Shown one piece after another: positions 11,530 through 23,215 of a stretch of 64,000 nucleotides of DNA; the first letter of the stretch is position 1, and every line of letters starts with the position of its first letter. The translations under genes and the position numbers were made by a program. Origin of the DNA: Schistosoma haematobium (lineage: Eukaryota > Platyhelminthes > Trematoda > Strigeidida > Schistosomatidae). The notes below the pieces were generated by a model. It was not told where the DNA came from and ran no database searches. It saw only the letters and a list, made by a program, of their open reading frames with translations. The stretch covers positions 74,717,864-74,781,863 of the forward strand of contig NC_067196.1 of NCBI RefSeq assembly GCF_000699445.3, in the 5' to 3' direction.

Positions 11530-13065
11530 GGCAGAGGGCTTTAACATCACTCGCCTGGCTTTACATTTAGAAAAACCTTTCTGAATTATTTTCATATTTT
11601 TAATAATAATCTGACGATTAAAATTAGCATGTTTTACTACTGCTGATTACACTTGTCCCTATTCCACAGGATTATTAAGTCTTTTTGTGTAGCTTACATG
11701 TACTTTGGGACGAGGTGAGATCTCACGGGAAGACTCTTCAATTTAGGACCCATTACAATCGACACAACCTAGTCTGTAGACATAATTTTGTGTAGAAGTG
11801 AACTGGATCTTTTGTTTTATCTAAAGCGTTTCTCAGTGTTAGTTGTCCTATAAAAAGTATTGCTTTTGTACGTTTTCTGTTGTAATTCTTCTGTCGTACC
11901 TTGGAGGTAAGGTAAAACCACAGTTACAATCCAAGATATTTCATTAGGATTGTTGTGTACTGACGGGAAGTTTATTTTAAAATAAATCTTTAATAACATT
12001 CTTGTGAAAATCATTAAATCGTTGGATGTTTATTGTATTCTCTTATTCTTTTAGTTTGTCATCTTCTGAAGTAATGATCTTGGTTGCTTTTCTGAAAAGA
12101 TTCAGAGCTAGGAAAATTTTTGCACTGAATGGATGTGAAGAGTTAAAATCAATATACCGATTTAAATGTGCCGACTTCATGTATATGGTTAGATTTAGAC
12201 TTCTATTAGAATTCCTTTTAACTAAATAATCTAAAAAATGGTAGTTTACTATATTCATCATCGTTTTCGAAAATAAATTTGATGTTTCCTGAGAACGTAT
12301 TTATCCGTCTGGAGAAATTTCTAAAGAGTGTCTACTTAGTAATGACAAATGTGTCATCTACATATCTGAGCTAGACGCGCAGTCTGATGGTGCTGACAAA
12401 AACAATCGGAGATACTAGAAATCCCATGACTATTCCATTCGGTTTTTTATATAAATTCCCTCTGAAGGTGAATAGAGTTGAATTCTAGAATAGTTTTAGG
12501 GATATCATGATTGAACTAATGCTCAATGGACATGTACCTGATAGAGTTTCATCATTCTCTAGTAAACCATTGGGGAGGTCTAAACATGTATCGATTGGAA
12601 TGCTAGTGTATCAAGATTTAGCATCATGGCTTAATATTTTTGTTGATGGATAATTCCGAGATCTTCGACTTGAATTCAAATGAATCCTTTATGATATTTA
12701 TTTACTAAATTAATTAGGTTGTGTTGAAGTTGCTTCAGTACACTACTTAAATATTTAGATAAAGCATACGTAAGAGTATTTGTGAAGTCCATTATGGACC
12801 TTAAATGAATGTCAGGCTTGTGAATTTATGGTAGCCCATAGAAAAGTTATGTGATGCTGAATCTAGGGTACCAAGTAGACCACAAAGAAACGCCAATAAA
12901 AGGCTTTAGTTCTTTCAGACGTTGTCTTGTCTCTTATTTAACTTTATTTCCAACTACTTCAAAATTTTTGATGAGTGTACTGATAATATATTTTGACCAT
13001 TTTTATTACCAATAAAAAGTACTATCAAGGAGCTCCTAGTTTTTACTTGGGTCGTTTCCATGAAC
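11530..13065 (-). pseudogene. Penelope-like retroelement remnant (RT plus GIY-YIG), subfamily 1
   Basis: Read across frames on the minus strand, the order is RT N-terminal block (FYGLP-stop-IHKPDIHLR, about 12,843-12,790; the expected FYGLPKIHK has a stop for K), MDFTNTLTYALSKYLSS (about 12,785), a YKKTNG-like turn, catalytic box LRYVDDTFVI (12,370-12,341), thumb segment with SSHPFSAKI (about 12,150), linker TVVLPYLQG (about 11,920), then a GIY-YIG-type endonuclease remnant with NYVYRLGCVDCNGS (about 11,790-11,745). PLEs encode exactly this RT plus GIY-YIG order. Several stops and frameshifts make it non-functional. The 5' part and the terminal repeats are not recognised, so the limits are approximate. 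Confidence 0.8.
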
Positions 13066-14057
13066 ATGGTATACCATTTTAAAGAAGAAATTATAAACTC
13101 CTTTGTATTGTAATAAAGAGAAAGGACTATCATATTATCAAACCGACCACAACTTTGAAAACAGTATAGAACTTAGGTTATATTTGATAGGGAATCCATA
13201 TTCTGATAAATGATAAAAGTTTGTTTTGTTTCCATTATACATTGTATTTCATTCAGCTCAGATGTATTTGGAACGGAGTTTATGTAACTACTGACTAACC
13301 CAACTAAAAAAACACAATCTTTGTGGAAAATATCAAAATAATTTGGAAACAATAATCGCTTGAGGCTGTAATCACGGAATATCATTAGTAAAAAATTGAA
13401 ATGAAAGATAAACGAATGCGCAAAAGAATATTTACTCCAACTTGAATAGTTACCAATACATTTCGATACTTAGTATTGTGAATTAATGGTTTTTTGATGT
13501 AATCGCATGCAAACCGAAAATATACCTGAGCGATTTTATCTCAGATACACATAATACTAACTTCATTGCTATCTGTTTTAAATTGGCATGTAAAAAAGCG
13601 TTCTAAACAAATATTTATATCAGGAGTATTACCACAGTAAATGAACACTAAATAGTAATTGCTTGTTTGTTTGCTTCCTTCAACATATAAGTGGTAAAGT
13701 GCTTTATATTTTTTGTATCTAGAAAAATATAACACAGTGTTGGTAATTGTATCAACATTTTCATTGCAATTATTTCATCAGACATTGGAGCCCAATAGAA
13801 AGATGGTTGGTCGCATTACATCATTCATAGGATATTTACTCAAAATGTTTTTGCTCAGATTATGTAAATATATGGTGAATCGCTTCAGTCTTTGTCACAT
13901 TAGCTTTAGATGCGTTAGGGGTCGACAGAATGAAAAACTGTGGGTAGGGATTCGAACAATTAACTTCGAGGCATAGAAATGTATATCAGATTAATTATTT
14001 GTTTTACACATTTAGTTTCGCTTATCATCTTGAAACAAGCAAGAAAAAAGAATTGAT
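13066..14057. other. AT-rich intergenic
   Basis: Short open frames at 13,173-13,385 (-) and 13,713-13,976 (+) show no domain. Nothing convincing was recognised. Confidence 0.4.
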
Positions 14058-15330
14058 CACAATGATATGAATTCATTTTATTTAGTTAGATTTTCATCAG
14101 ATGCTCACAACCTATAGTATTTTACAATCCAGATTATTGTAAAGTTTGTATACTTGTAACAGTGAAAATGTATATGTATCATCATGGTGGAGTAATGAAA
14201 TTGAAGACGTATAAAAGCTGTTATAAATAGAGATAATATGTGAGAGAAGATTCTGAACCGTCAAACAACAAGAGACCATACGGATAAATAATTAATTGAT
14301 AATAAAATGAAGTGGCTGAATATAAACTAAGAATAACCTGTGTTGAGATCGGTTAAGTAAAACTGAAGTAAGGAATTTGAATTTAGTGGTGCAATCAAAA
14401 TAAGAAAGAATAAAAGATTGCAGGAATGATGTAGTAAACTAATTATAAAGTCACCATGCTAAACAAAGATTTGCAACTGTTTTCTTTTAGGAGAATCTTG
14501 GTGGCTATGGCTCAGGCATATTTGTAAAGGATGGAATTTGACTGTCAATCGATGATCATACAAGACTTCAGTCTATCAGCTTGATGCCTTTTATCACGGA
14601 GATGTTTTCAACAGCGCTGAGAGAGGCCTTTAATCCCATAAATCTGAGACATTTTGGGATATAATTTTTTTTAGAATTGAACATAGGCCGTTCTCTTTGT
14701 TCTACTAATATGTCTTCTCTGGAAGATACATGAAACTTTGTATACGCAGTTGGTGGTAACATGAAGTGGGTACCTAACTATTTTTCATTTGAATAAATAA
14801 CATTGTTTTATGCAAGAGAACCAGCTTACATACTGGATACATTCTGATCATTATGGTTTTTAATCTTTTGTTGATTGTCACTGCAACATAACCTTTGAAT
14901 TCGAATGAAACGAAAAAAAGTTTGGTGTCTACTGTGGTTTCTTCGGGCATTTCGTCCTCACTTACCCCATATTTATGAATACGTGTCTTTGGATAACCGC
15001 TGTTACCTAGAAATTCTTTCACGTTCATTAATTCTACTTTTGGTGTATCACTAGTACATATTCTTTCCGTTCTGTGAGAAAGCATTTTGATAAGTGTATT
15101 TTTGTAACTAACTGAATAAAAGCTATTTAAATAATGATGAAAACATTTTTGTGCCTTTTCGATAAACTGAATATTGAATTGTACCATTCTCCATTTATTA
15201 TATGGAAACATTGAGAAAGTGGAACTTACTTTCTTTTTCATGTTCCATGATGATTTGGATATATTTATGACCGTTGTTACAGGTTGAAAGCAACCGAGTC
15301 AAACCTAACGAAATAAAATGAATTCATGTT
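14058..15330 (-). mobile_element. Penelope-like element, subfamily 2, 5'-truncated with inverted ends
   Basis: The minus strand carries an RT-thumb and linker frame (14,774-15,241) followed by a broken GIY-YIG remnant (HISRTKRTAYVQ, about 14,712-14,677). The ends are inverted copies of one motif: ATGAATTCATTTTATTT near 14,068 and AAATAAAATGAATTCAT near 15,312. The minus-strand sequence near 14,100 contains CTGATGA, and the plus strand near 15,308 contains CGAAAT. These are pieces of the hammerhead reported in PLE terminal repeats. The element lacks most of the RT. Confidence 0.7.
14774..15241 (-). pseudogene. PLE RT thumb and linker fragment
   Basis: A 155-codon open frame. Residues about 41-95 hold the PLE pattern HHYLNSFYSVSYK, then HRTERICTSD and NSGYPKTRI, which in intact elements follows the reverse transcriptase palm. 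Residues 108-150 fit the linker before the GIY-YIG domain (FKGY, INKRL, YPVCKLVLLHK). No palm motifs (YVDD) are present upstream in this copy, so it cannot act as a polymerase. Assignment rests on the spacing of conserved residues and the GIY-YIG remnant directly downstream. Confidence 0.7.
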
Positions 15331-16013
15331 ACTGTGCTCGATTTTTTTCTTCCTCTCTTTAATTACTTTTGTTTATTGATTAGAAGGCGGACAAAATCAA
15401 CATCAAAATCAATGCTCACTTTGAATTATAAAACTAACTTTATACTTTGTTCATTTCCTTAGATACAAATTTTCACAGTTATTCCTACCTTGGCTAATAA
15501 GTATATTGTAAATGAATATTACAATCACCCAATAGAAATACCGTGAACACTTACATTGCCATCTTGACCTATTGTCTTACAAATTAAAGCGTTAGTATCG
15601 GTTTTATCCATTTTGTTTTAAACTGTAAATTTTGGCAAATATTCACTTAACCAAAACATAATTACTCACTTAAGTTAATTAACTTCAAAGGTGAAAAACC
15701 CAGCAGGGAATCAAATCGGTCATTTATAGTTTATAGTTTTATTTCCTACATGCTTCCTTCATATAATTAAAAACAGAAATGTACATATAGATTTATTTAA
15801 TTAAAGTTAGTAATGGGGAACATAATTTCAAGGTTATGCAGTTGTATATGTATTTATATTATCTTTCGTAACATACAATTAAAAAATGAGGCATCACGTT
15901 TGCGATATGTATATTCATCATTACACTTAGTACTTGTATCGAAATCTATCTTAATGTTAGTAGTTTTATTCTATTATTTCGCTTTACAACGAATTTAAGC
16001 AATACCCTTAATC
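15331..16013. other. AT-rich intergenic
   Basis: Nothing recognised; a 61-codon frame at 15,813-15,998 (+) has no features. Confidence 0.4.
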
Positions 16014-16378
16014 AGAAAGGGGGGATTATGGATATTGTAGTAATTTAATAGTCGAATTCATGAGTTAATTAAAGCTAGACCACTATGGGAAGCTTAGAGT
16101 CACTGGATTGTTATTCCTTCCTAATATGGGACTCCTCAGTAATGTACATCCGCGACCCCTGCCGCAGGATTCGAACTCAGGATCTATCGATCCCGCGCAC
16201 GAACACTTAACCTCTAGATTACTGAGCCAGCATGTAACGATGTTTATGTCTAACTTCAAACAATTCACGAAATTGCGCTACCGTTCACAACTGTCCTATA
16301 CTGGAACGAAACGGTTGTCCAGTGCTTCAAGGTTTTCCATGTTGGTCTATCTTTAATCGATTAATGAATTCCTCTATT
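16014..16378. mobile_element. Family A retroposon, inverted composite
   Basis: The minus-strand part (16,014-about 16,285) is a nearly complete monomer: tail, hammerhead with intact CTGAGGA core but damaged GAAA box, B box (about 16,176-16,166), A box with GGCTCAGTAATCTAGAGG and 5' segment. It joins a sense hammerhead-plus-tail piece (about 16,287-16,378) that lost its CTGAGGA core but keeps GAAA and GTC. Both tails point outward. No clear target duplication was found. Confidence 0.75.
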
Positions 16379-17726
16379 AAATTAATAATCTTATTTAATT
16401 CATACTATCATTAATTCCATTACAAATATGTAATTCATTTTAGACGTTGTCAAATAATGCACTATAATAGGAAATAATAAATTTTTATTATTATCCCATC
16501 GTCTTATACATTATATCATTATTGAAGATTAAAAACTATAATAGTTTTCTGAGTGTAGTCTTAACGAAATTCTTAATAAACTTGCCTATCATTACTTACA
16601 TTTACATATCCGAAAAAGTGTGCATTATGCTACAACTTTCAACTTGAATTAGAATGTTTACAGACTTAATATTTTCTTTTTCAAAAAAAACAAAAAAAGA
16701 GAAAGAAAGAACTAAACATCAATTTATCATCATATTTTAACAATAATTGAGATATAAGTGTATGATGTTTCAAGTTTCTAATATTACTTCCGGATTAATT
16801 GTATCCTATTCTTATTCTATTCTATTGTTGTTCATTTGATTAAATTGAATATATTAAAAGATATTGTTTTGGAAAAGAATCATATCCATATGAATTCCAC
16901 TAATCTTATCTTTTATTTTATTTGTTTCTTTGTATTCTTCTATCATTTCTTATTTATAGTAATTACATAAGAGAAATGGCTCCATTTTTCCATTAGTATT
17001 TCATCTTATTATATTACTTAAATTCAATAATTTACTTAGGAAATTAAAACATGGTTACAGATTATTTAGAAACCGGTATATGTTTGTTTTGTTTTTTTCG
17101 TTGTTTTTTTTCTTTGTTTTTGGTTAAGAACCAATATTTTGTAATTTAGATCATTATTACAAAGATAGAAATAAAATTATTGATCTCCATGTTCTATCTT
17201 CAAACCATATGGATAATTTAATACCGCCTGTTTAAAAAATTATTTTGCTTAAAAAAGAAGCAACAACTAAGTTTTATGAATGAAATGATTAATAACTAAG
17301 TAAAAAGAAAATAATAAAATAAATTTGAAAGGAAGTTAATCAAAAAAAAAAAGAATCTAATCTATCATGGAAATAATAAACTGATGAATTATTTCCTTTA
17401 GAATGACTAAGTTAAATTTTCTTCTTTTTATAACTAGTCATACTACTATAACTCATATCAATCACATTGTTTAGTAAGAAACGTATTCTAAATAACATTA
17501 AATCATTTGTAACATTACCATCAATTTACTGTACTATAAAGAAATTAAATGATATTATTGATATTATTATTAAGATTTGACTTAATAAATTCAAATAAAC
17601 CCAATATTGGATACACTGTAAACAATAACAAGTTATGCTATATGATGTATTGCATTGATTTCATTAAGAAAGATGTGTTCTATATGATGATCAAAATTCT
17701 TATTTAATTTTTATATGATATCTTTC
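16379..17726. other. AT-rich intergenic
   Basis: Poly-A/T tracts and simple AT-rich sequence; no gene, RNA or element recognised. Confidence 0.5.
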
Positions 17727-17738
17727 AAGAATAAAATA

Positions 17739-18287
17739 CTTACTTACTTACGCCTGTTACTCCCAATGGAACATAAGCCGCAGACCAGCATTCTCCAACC
17801 CACCCTGTCCTGGGCCTTCCTTTCTAGTTCCATCCAATTCTCGTTCATTTTTCTCATGTCTATCTCCATTTCTCGGTGTAATGTGTTCTTTGGTCGTCCT
17901 CTTCTCCTCCTTTGGCCTCGAGGATTCCATGTGAGGGCTTGTCTTGTGACGCAGTTGGGTGGTTTCCTCAATGCGTGTCTTATCCACTTCCAGCGCTTCT
18001 CCCTGATTTCTCCTTCCGCTGGGATCTGGTTTGCTCTTTCCCACAGTAAGTTGTCGCAAATAGTGTCCGGCCAACGGATTCGAAGTATTTTGCGTAGACA
18101 ACTGTTGATAAACACCTGTATTTTCTGGATGATGGCTTTTGTAGTTCTCCAGGTTTCTGCCCCATACAGTAGAACTGTCTTGACATTTGTATTGAAAATC
18201 CAGACCTTGGTGTTGGTTGAGAGTTGCTTTGAGTTCCAGATGTTCCTCAGTTGTAAATATACTGCTCTTGCTTTACTGATCCGCGTT
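17739..18287 (-). mobile_element. RTE-clade retrotransposon 3' end, recent 5'-truncated insertion
   Basis: The minus strand encodes the C-terminal part of an RTE (SR2/SjR2-like) polyprotein without interruption, from about [14 protein letters not shown] through YGAETWRTT and RRRRGRPKN to the stop, followed by a GTAAGTAAG 3' tail. A perfect 12-bp target duplication, AAGAATAAAATA, lies at 17,727-17,738 and 18,288-18,299. The reading frame is intact and the duplication perfect, so the insertion is young. It lacks endonuclease and RT catalytic domains. Confidence 0.92.
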
Positions 18288-18299
18288 AAGAATAAAATA

Positions 18300-18871
18300 T
18301 CACAGAAAGAATTCATATGACAATTATGAAATTAATACTGATTTTTCGGTTTGTCTAAATGAATAAGGAATTTGTAACGTTCCAGAGTTTACTTTTTCAC
18401 GTAATGGTAATAATTTTTTAGAAACAAGCTATGTGAAAATATCTTAAATTAACTACATTTCAAGGTGGAAAGTGATAGTTAATAAAATACATTAATTCCA
18501 TTCGTTACTAACGAAATTTTAAGTAAAAAATCTTAACTAGATATGGATGCATAAAATATGTCAATAATTCAAACTGTTAGTTCAGCAGAAACAGATAGCT
18601 ATTAAAAATTTATTTTTCATTCAAGTAAGTGTAATGTTAGATAGTTATAAAAGTTTTAGGCTATATATTTCACTTGTTCCTAAACATTTCGCCGTCATGT
18701 TTAATTTTAGAATGAAAACGTTTACCATTTCCCAAATTTTAAATTTATGAAGAACGGAATTGAAAACAGTATTTGAAAAAACATACTCTGCTTCAGACAC
18801 AAAACGTTGATATCATCAAGCGATTTGTTATAAAATGTTAAGCAGGTTTTATCAGTTTGTCGCTCTCAATT
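18300..18871. other. AT-rich intergenic
   Basis: Nothing recognised between the two RTE fragments. Confidence 0.45.
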
Positions 18872-20043
18872 ACTTGCGCCTGTTATCCCTCAGGGAGGAG
18901 CATAGGTAGCCAACCAGGATTATTTAACTAACATTAACCTGAGCTCTACTTTCTTATTGTTTCTAGTTGGTACTCAATTTCCAACGCAATATATTTTTTG
19001 GATTTCCTTTCTTCTGCTTGATTTCAGGATTTCAAGTCATGTCTTGTCTCGTGATGCAGTTTGATAATTTCTCCAATGTGTGTCCTATACACCTTAAGCG
19101 TCTTCAAAGAATTCCATCTTCATCTGAAAGTTGGCTTGTTCTCCTTCATAGTAGATTGCTGATGATAGTGTCTGAAAAATTGATATGGCGTATCCCAAAT
19201 TAAAAACTTATAAATATCTGTATAACTTGGATGATGGTTGCAATGGTTCTTCAAGTTTTAGATCCGTGAAATGGTACTATCTTGTCATTTGTAATGGAAA
19301 TTTCGAATTTGATGTTTGTTGACAATTGTCTTGAACTTCATGTGTTCTTAAGCTGTACGACTGTTTCTCTTACCTTGTTAATTCTTACCCTTACATATGC
19401 AGCAGACCCTCCTTCCTCGCCGATGATGCTGGTACCGACAGCAGTGCTATGCGTCTGAGTTCTCACACACTGAAATATTCTTTGTCATCTTGATGAGGTA
19501 GACTTTTTTCTAGTCTGTTGGCACTTGTTATTTCTCCCACATCTTCCTAAATAGAATGTGCAGTATCTTTGCAGTTGATTCTACGTCCAACTTTAGTGCT
19601 TCGGTTGGCATATCGTGTAGTGATGCCCCCGTCTCACCTTCCATTCGTCTGATAGTCAGGTTGATCTATTCCTTATGGTGGAGCGACATCTATGGGAAGG
19701 TCTGTATATGCTGCTTTGATGTCTTTTAAGTGCAGTGAGGATGATCTATTCAGGAGTTGCTTAAGTTACTCTGCCCGCTTGTTCCGCTGTTCTTCATTTT
19801 AAGTGATTGTCTTGCCTTCCTTATCTTTGACTAGTCGCTCTGGTTTACTACATTTCCATTCTAGTTTCTTCGTTATATCATATGGTTGTCTCATATTTTG
19901 CGCAGCCTTCTCCACTGTCATTGATGGCCTTCCACGTATTTGCGTTTGTAAGATACAATGCTCCTCTTTACATGCTTGTTTACTTCTATGTATTCAGCTA
20001 GTGGCTTGACTTTCTCTGCTCTTGCTCGACTGCTGTTAATTGC
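18872..20043 (-). pseudogene. Degenerate RTE retrotransposon with internal deletion
   Basis: Starting at its 3' end (GCGCCTGTTATCCCTCAGG, about 18,872), the minus strand matches the RTE C-terminal region, then jumps past the catalytic RT core to the segment around motif 1 (about 19,520) and on to the endonuclease/RT linker rich in Lys and Glu (to about 20,043). Many frameshifts and stops are present. The missing RT core and the decay mark it as older than the copies at 17,739 and 29,159. Confidence 0.8.
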
Positions 20044-20621
20044 TGTAAACAATTAACATATTCATTTATAATAATCGTTTAGACAAACAATATATACTTC
20101 AAGATATTCTATATCTTGATTTAGATAAAGAAAGAACTACGATGTACTAAGTGGTATTTCTACGTTGATCTTAATTTAAAATCAGTGAAGCAACGATTAC
20201 AGTGTTTGATTGAAATAAAAACTAACATCAATCGTAAACTTAACAGCGTTACGTAACAAGAGTTTATATTTCTGAGATAACATCATCAAATAAAGAATTT
20301 ATCTCTTTTCAAAATCGCTTCTCTTAGTATTCTAAATACATTTTCTTTACGTTGAATCTAAAATGTGTGGTAAGTTTTCATAGGAACACATGAATGTCTT
20401 GATGTGATAAGTACATTCTATAAACTAATATTGATGAGTTTAATAAAATCACTCTATCAAGCTGTTTGATTACCTCTAGACAGTTATTCGTTTCACACAA
20501 CATATAATTAGTTAATAATTATGGTACATCTTAAAAGATATTTATTTAATTCCTAAGTACATCCAGTACATAAATGTAAAATTTATGAAAACTATTGACA
20601 AAATGGTATATATATATATAT
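20044..20621. other. AT-rich intergenic
   Basis: Nothing recognised apart from a short AT run at about 20,607-20,621. Confidence 0.45.
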
Positions 20622-20812
20622 TCAACTGATGAGTATCAAATAGGACGAAACTCACGTCCATGATTCCACTGCTAACCACTCTCTATCTATTTTGATAAAA
20701 CTTTAGACTTAAGGTAATATCGAGGCAGTCAACAAGAGACTGATCAACTGCAGTCTTAAATGACAATAAGAAGATACAATTAAACAATACCATGTGAATT
20801 ATATAAATGGTT
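20622..20812 (+). mobile_element. Family B hammerhead retroposon, 3' part
   Basis: Begins at the hammerhead: core CTGATGA (20,626-20,632), stem II GTATCAAATAGGAC with mismatches, GAAA (20,647-20,650) and GTC (20,656-20,658). It continues into the family B tail (ACTGCTAACCAC, then AATATCGAGGCAG, GACTGATCAACTGCAG and CATGTGAATT). Catalytic residues are present but stems II and III are weakened. The tRNA-like head is absent. Confidence 0.75.
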
Positions 20813-21126
20813 CTTCAATCTCTATTACAATTCGTTGAACAAAGTAGATTTTAATTCACGAAAACATCATTTCCAGATTTGAAAAGTCTAAACCATTTCT
20901 ACTGACATACAACTAAGAGAAATGATCATGTATATTCTGAAATAAATCTTCAGGATAAAGTTATCGATTTGGATTAAAAAAACTATATTGTGAGAGAAAA
21001 AGAAACTTGATAAACGAATTCAATTTCAAATTAAACACTAAATTAAATTATAAATCTTTACAGACGAAGCCGTTTTATAAAATGACAATGTTTTACAATA
21101 ATTACTATTAAAATAAAAAACTCTGA

Positions 21127-21180
<54 letters not shown>

Positions 21181-21184
21181 TTCA
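20813..21184. other. AT-rich intergenic ending in (AT)n
   Basis: Includes a long AT dinucleotide run at 21,132-21,175. Nothing else recognised. Confidence 0.5.
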
Positions 21185-21420
21185 CGTATAATTAAATTAC
21201 TCGATGGTGTAGTGAGCAGAAGACGGGTGGGGATTTCTTCGCTCGATTCGAGCCTTCTTTATATATATGTATATATAACTTCCTCATAGCCTGGACGATG
21301 GACGGATCGAAAGCACATACCAGTCACGCGAATTCAGTTGAACCCTAGGCACCAGATCCTACGAATCTATTGAAAGGGAAGGTGTTAGCGGGACATAGAT
21401 TGCACATTTTTTACACGATT
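21185..21420 (+). repeat. Possible fourth tRNA-like repeat, unidentified
   Basis: More GC-rich than its surroundings. An A-box-like GATGGTGTAGTGAGC (about 21,203-21,217) is followed about 30 bp later by GCTCGATTCGAGCC (about 21,241-21,254), which resembles a B box inside a palindrome. No second copy was seen in this window and no hammerhead core follows. Confidence 0.3.
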
Positions 21421-22439
21421 GAGTTGGTGCATACTGATTGACTAATTCGTATATAATCAGCGCTAGTCGATTCTTGGAGAAGACTCTAGAATCTTCTCAT
21501 GTAAAAACTATAAATATACCAACGTTTCTCAGATTGTGCTTCTTACTTCTATCTACCCATTTTATTTGGAATATAATTTCTTTCCTGTTCAACCATGTTC
21601 TGATTTGGGGACTTGTCTATTGAATTGGTGTCCAGAAATACTAAGTAATAGGAATAGCTGGGTCGTAATAAGAGAGAATTCTAGCGATTAATTATATAAA
21701 TATAGAAAAAGTTGAGACCATTTGTTTTACTTATGTTACAAAATAAAAGTATTAAAATTCATCAACTTTCATTCTTCGGTTATGTACACATGTGTTTACA
21801 CATTGAATTACCTATTTTCAACATTTATATATCAATAAACATTTAACTCATTCTACTACAGTATTGTTAACGTGACTTGGTTTAATTTGAAACTAACCCT
21901 AATCTCTATTGTTTGTAATATTTACTATCAACACTGTAATAACAATTTCCATATGAAGCGCATAATTATTTCTCATCTTAATAATCACTAAAATATTCTG
22001 AAGTATTCATATTCCTTCGAAATTATGTTTGTGGAACATTTAATAATATACTCAATTATTTGATTATAATAATATACTTGACCTTACATGATCAAGGGTT
22101 ATTAATTCACCGATTATATCCTATAAAACAAAACATTTTCATTCTCACTCAAATAATGACACACAAAAAAAATAGAAACAATTTATGTACTAACAAAATA
22201 CATTAGAAAAACTAAAGTCATTTCCTCAGTCAATAATTAACTTACGTGCAAAGGTTTAAATAGTTAACAATTAATTATAACAATAATAGATGGATACATT
22301 GTCTACAAGAAAAAAAAGGTTATGTGGATGTTTTAAAATGTTTTTACACGATACTTCAAAACTATTTTTTCTTTATTGAATGTAAATCGAAGAATATGAA
22401 AGTAAAAAACAGTTCAGATGCACAAGAAAAATAAGTAAA
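21421..22439. other. AT-rich intergenic
   Basis: Nothing recognised. Confidence 0.45.
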
Positions 22440-22608
22440 ATAGAATCCCGCGAGCGGGATCGTGGATAAGTACTGCTGAAGAGTTCAACAATAGGACGGA
22501 ACGGTCGTGCATTGCTCCATGTTTTCAATGATGGTCTAATATCAATCGGTTCATGATCTCAATCAAAAGTTTAATAATCTCCATAGCCATATACTGATAG
22601 AATAGAGG
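22440..22608 (+). mobile_element. Family A retroposon, 3' part
   Basis: Begins inside the B-box region (GAATCCCGCGAGCGGGATC) and runs through the hammerhead and tail. The core reads CTGAAGA, which fits CUGANGA, but the GAAA box is GGAA and the cleavage triplet is lost, so the ribozyme is predicted inactive. The tail ends CCATATACTGATAG, matching the subfamily seen at 2,012-2,300. Confidence 0.75.
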
Positions 22609-22682
22609 AAATAATTATTTTCATTTAAATGTAAGAAAACATTACAAACATTATTCATATGACGTCTATCATTTAATTCTGA

Positions 22683-23215
22683 ATTTTATTTATTTATTTG
22701 AGCACATAAATATTGGTACTAGGAGGCACCAAATACATATGTGCCACACAAAGTATTCGATTTGTGTGAAAGCTGGTATACTGCTCGTGTGCTCAGATCG
22801 AAGAAGGTGGTTTTCTTTGGGGGTCACACCAGGAGTCTTCAGCCTAAAGATCTGATCCACAGGGTAGCGGAGCAAAGTCAGGAGATGCAGTCCTGTGGTA
22901 GCCGGTGACCAACAATATATTCATATGTCATTTGCTACCTCAGGATACTGGAGCTCATGTACATGATTGATTTGGAATCAGGGTTTTCCAACTCCCCTAG
23001 GTGAATATTCCGTGTCCGCCAACCCGTTTAAAGCGACAGACATTCGTTCTCTGTCCTCTCAATTTCGTAAAAAACAGTAATGCAGCGAGAAGTCAGTGAG
23101 TAGGACTTCTGTGGCAATGGCTGTATACGCGTGGCTATGTGAGAGTATTTCGAGATAGCTAACTCTCCACACCCTCGGCCGTACCAGGACATTTAGGTGC
23201 TGAAACCTATGTTTT
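22683..23215 (-). mobile_element. Dispersed repeat R1, 3' end of an unidentified retroposon
   Basis: Shares long segments with the plus-strand copy at 51,445-51,924, including TTGGTCACCGGCTACCA, GACTGCATCTCCTGACTTTG and CAAATCGAATACTTTGTGTG. On the minus strand it ends in an AAATAAATAAATAAAA tail, as expected of a retroposon. The sequence has no long reading frame. It is probably a 3' untranslated region of a non-LTR element whose coding part is absent here. Confidence 0.7.

Noticed and set aside
17715..18320. 201-codon plus-strand open frame
   Set aside because: It is the antisense of the RTE C-terminal coding region on the minus strand, where motifs and the 3' tail fix the true direction.
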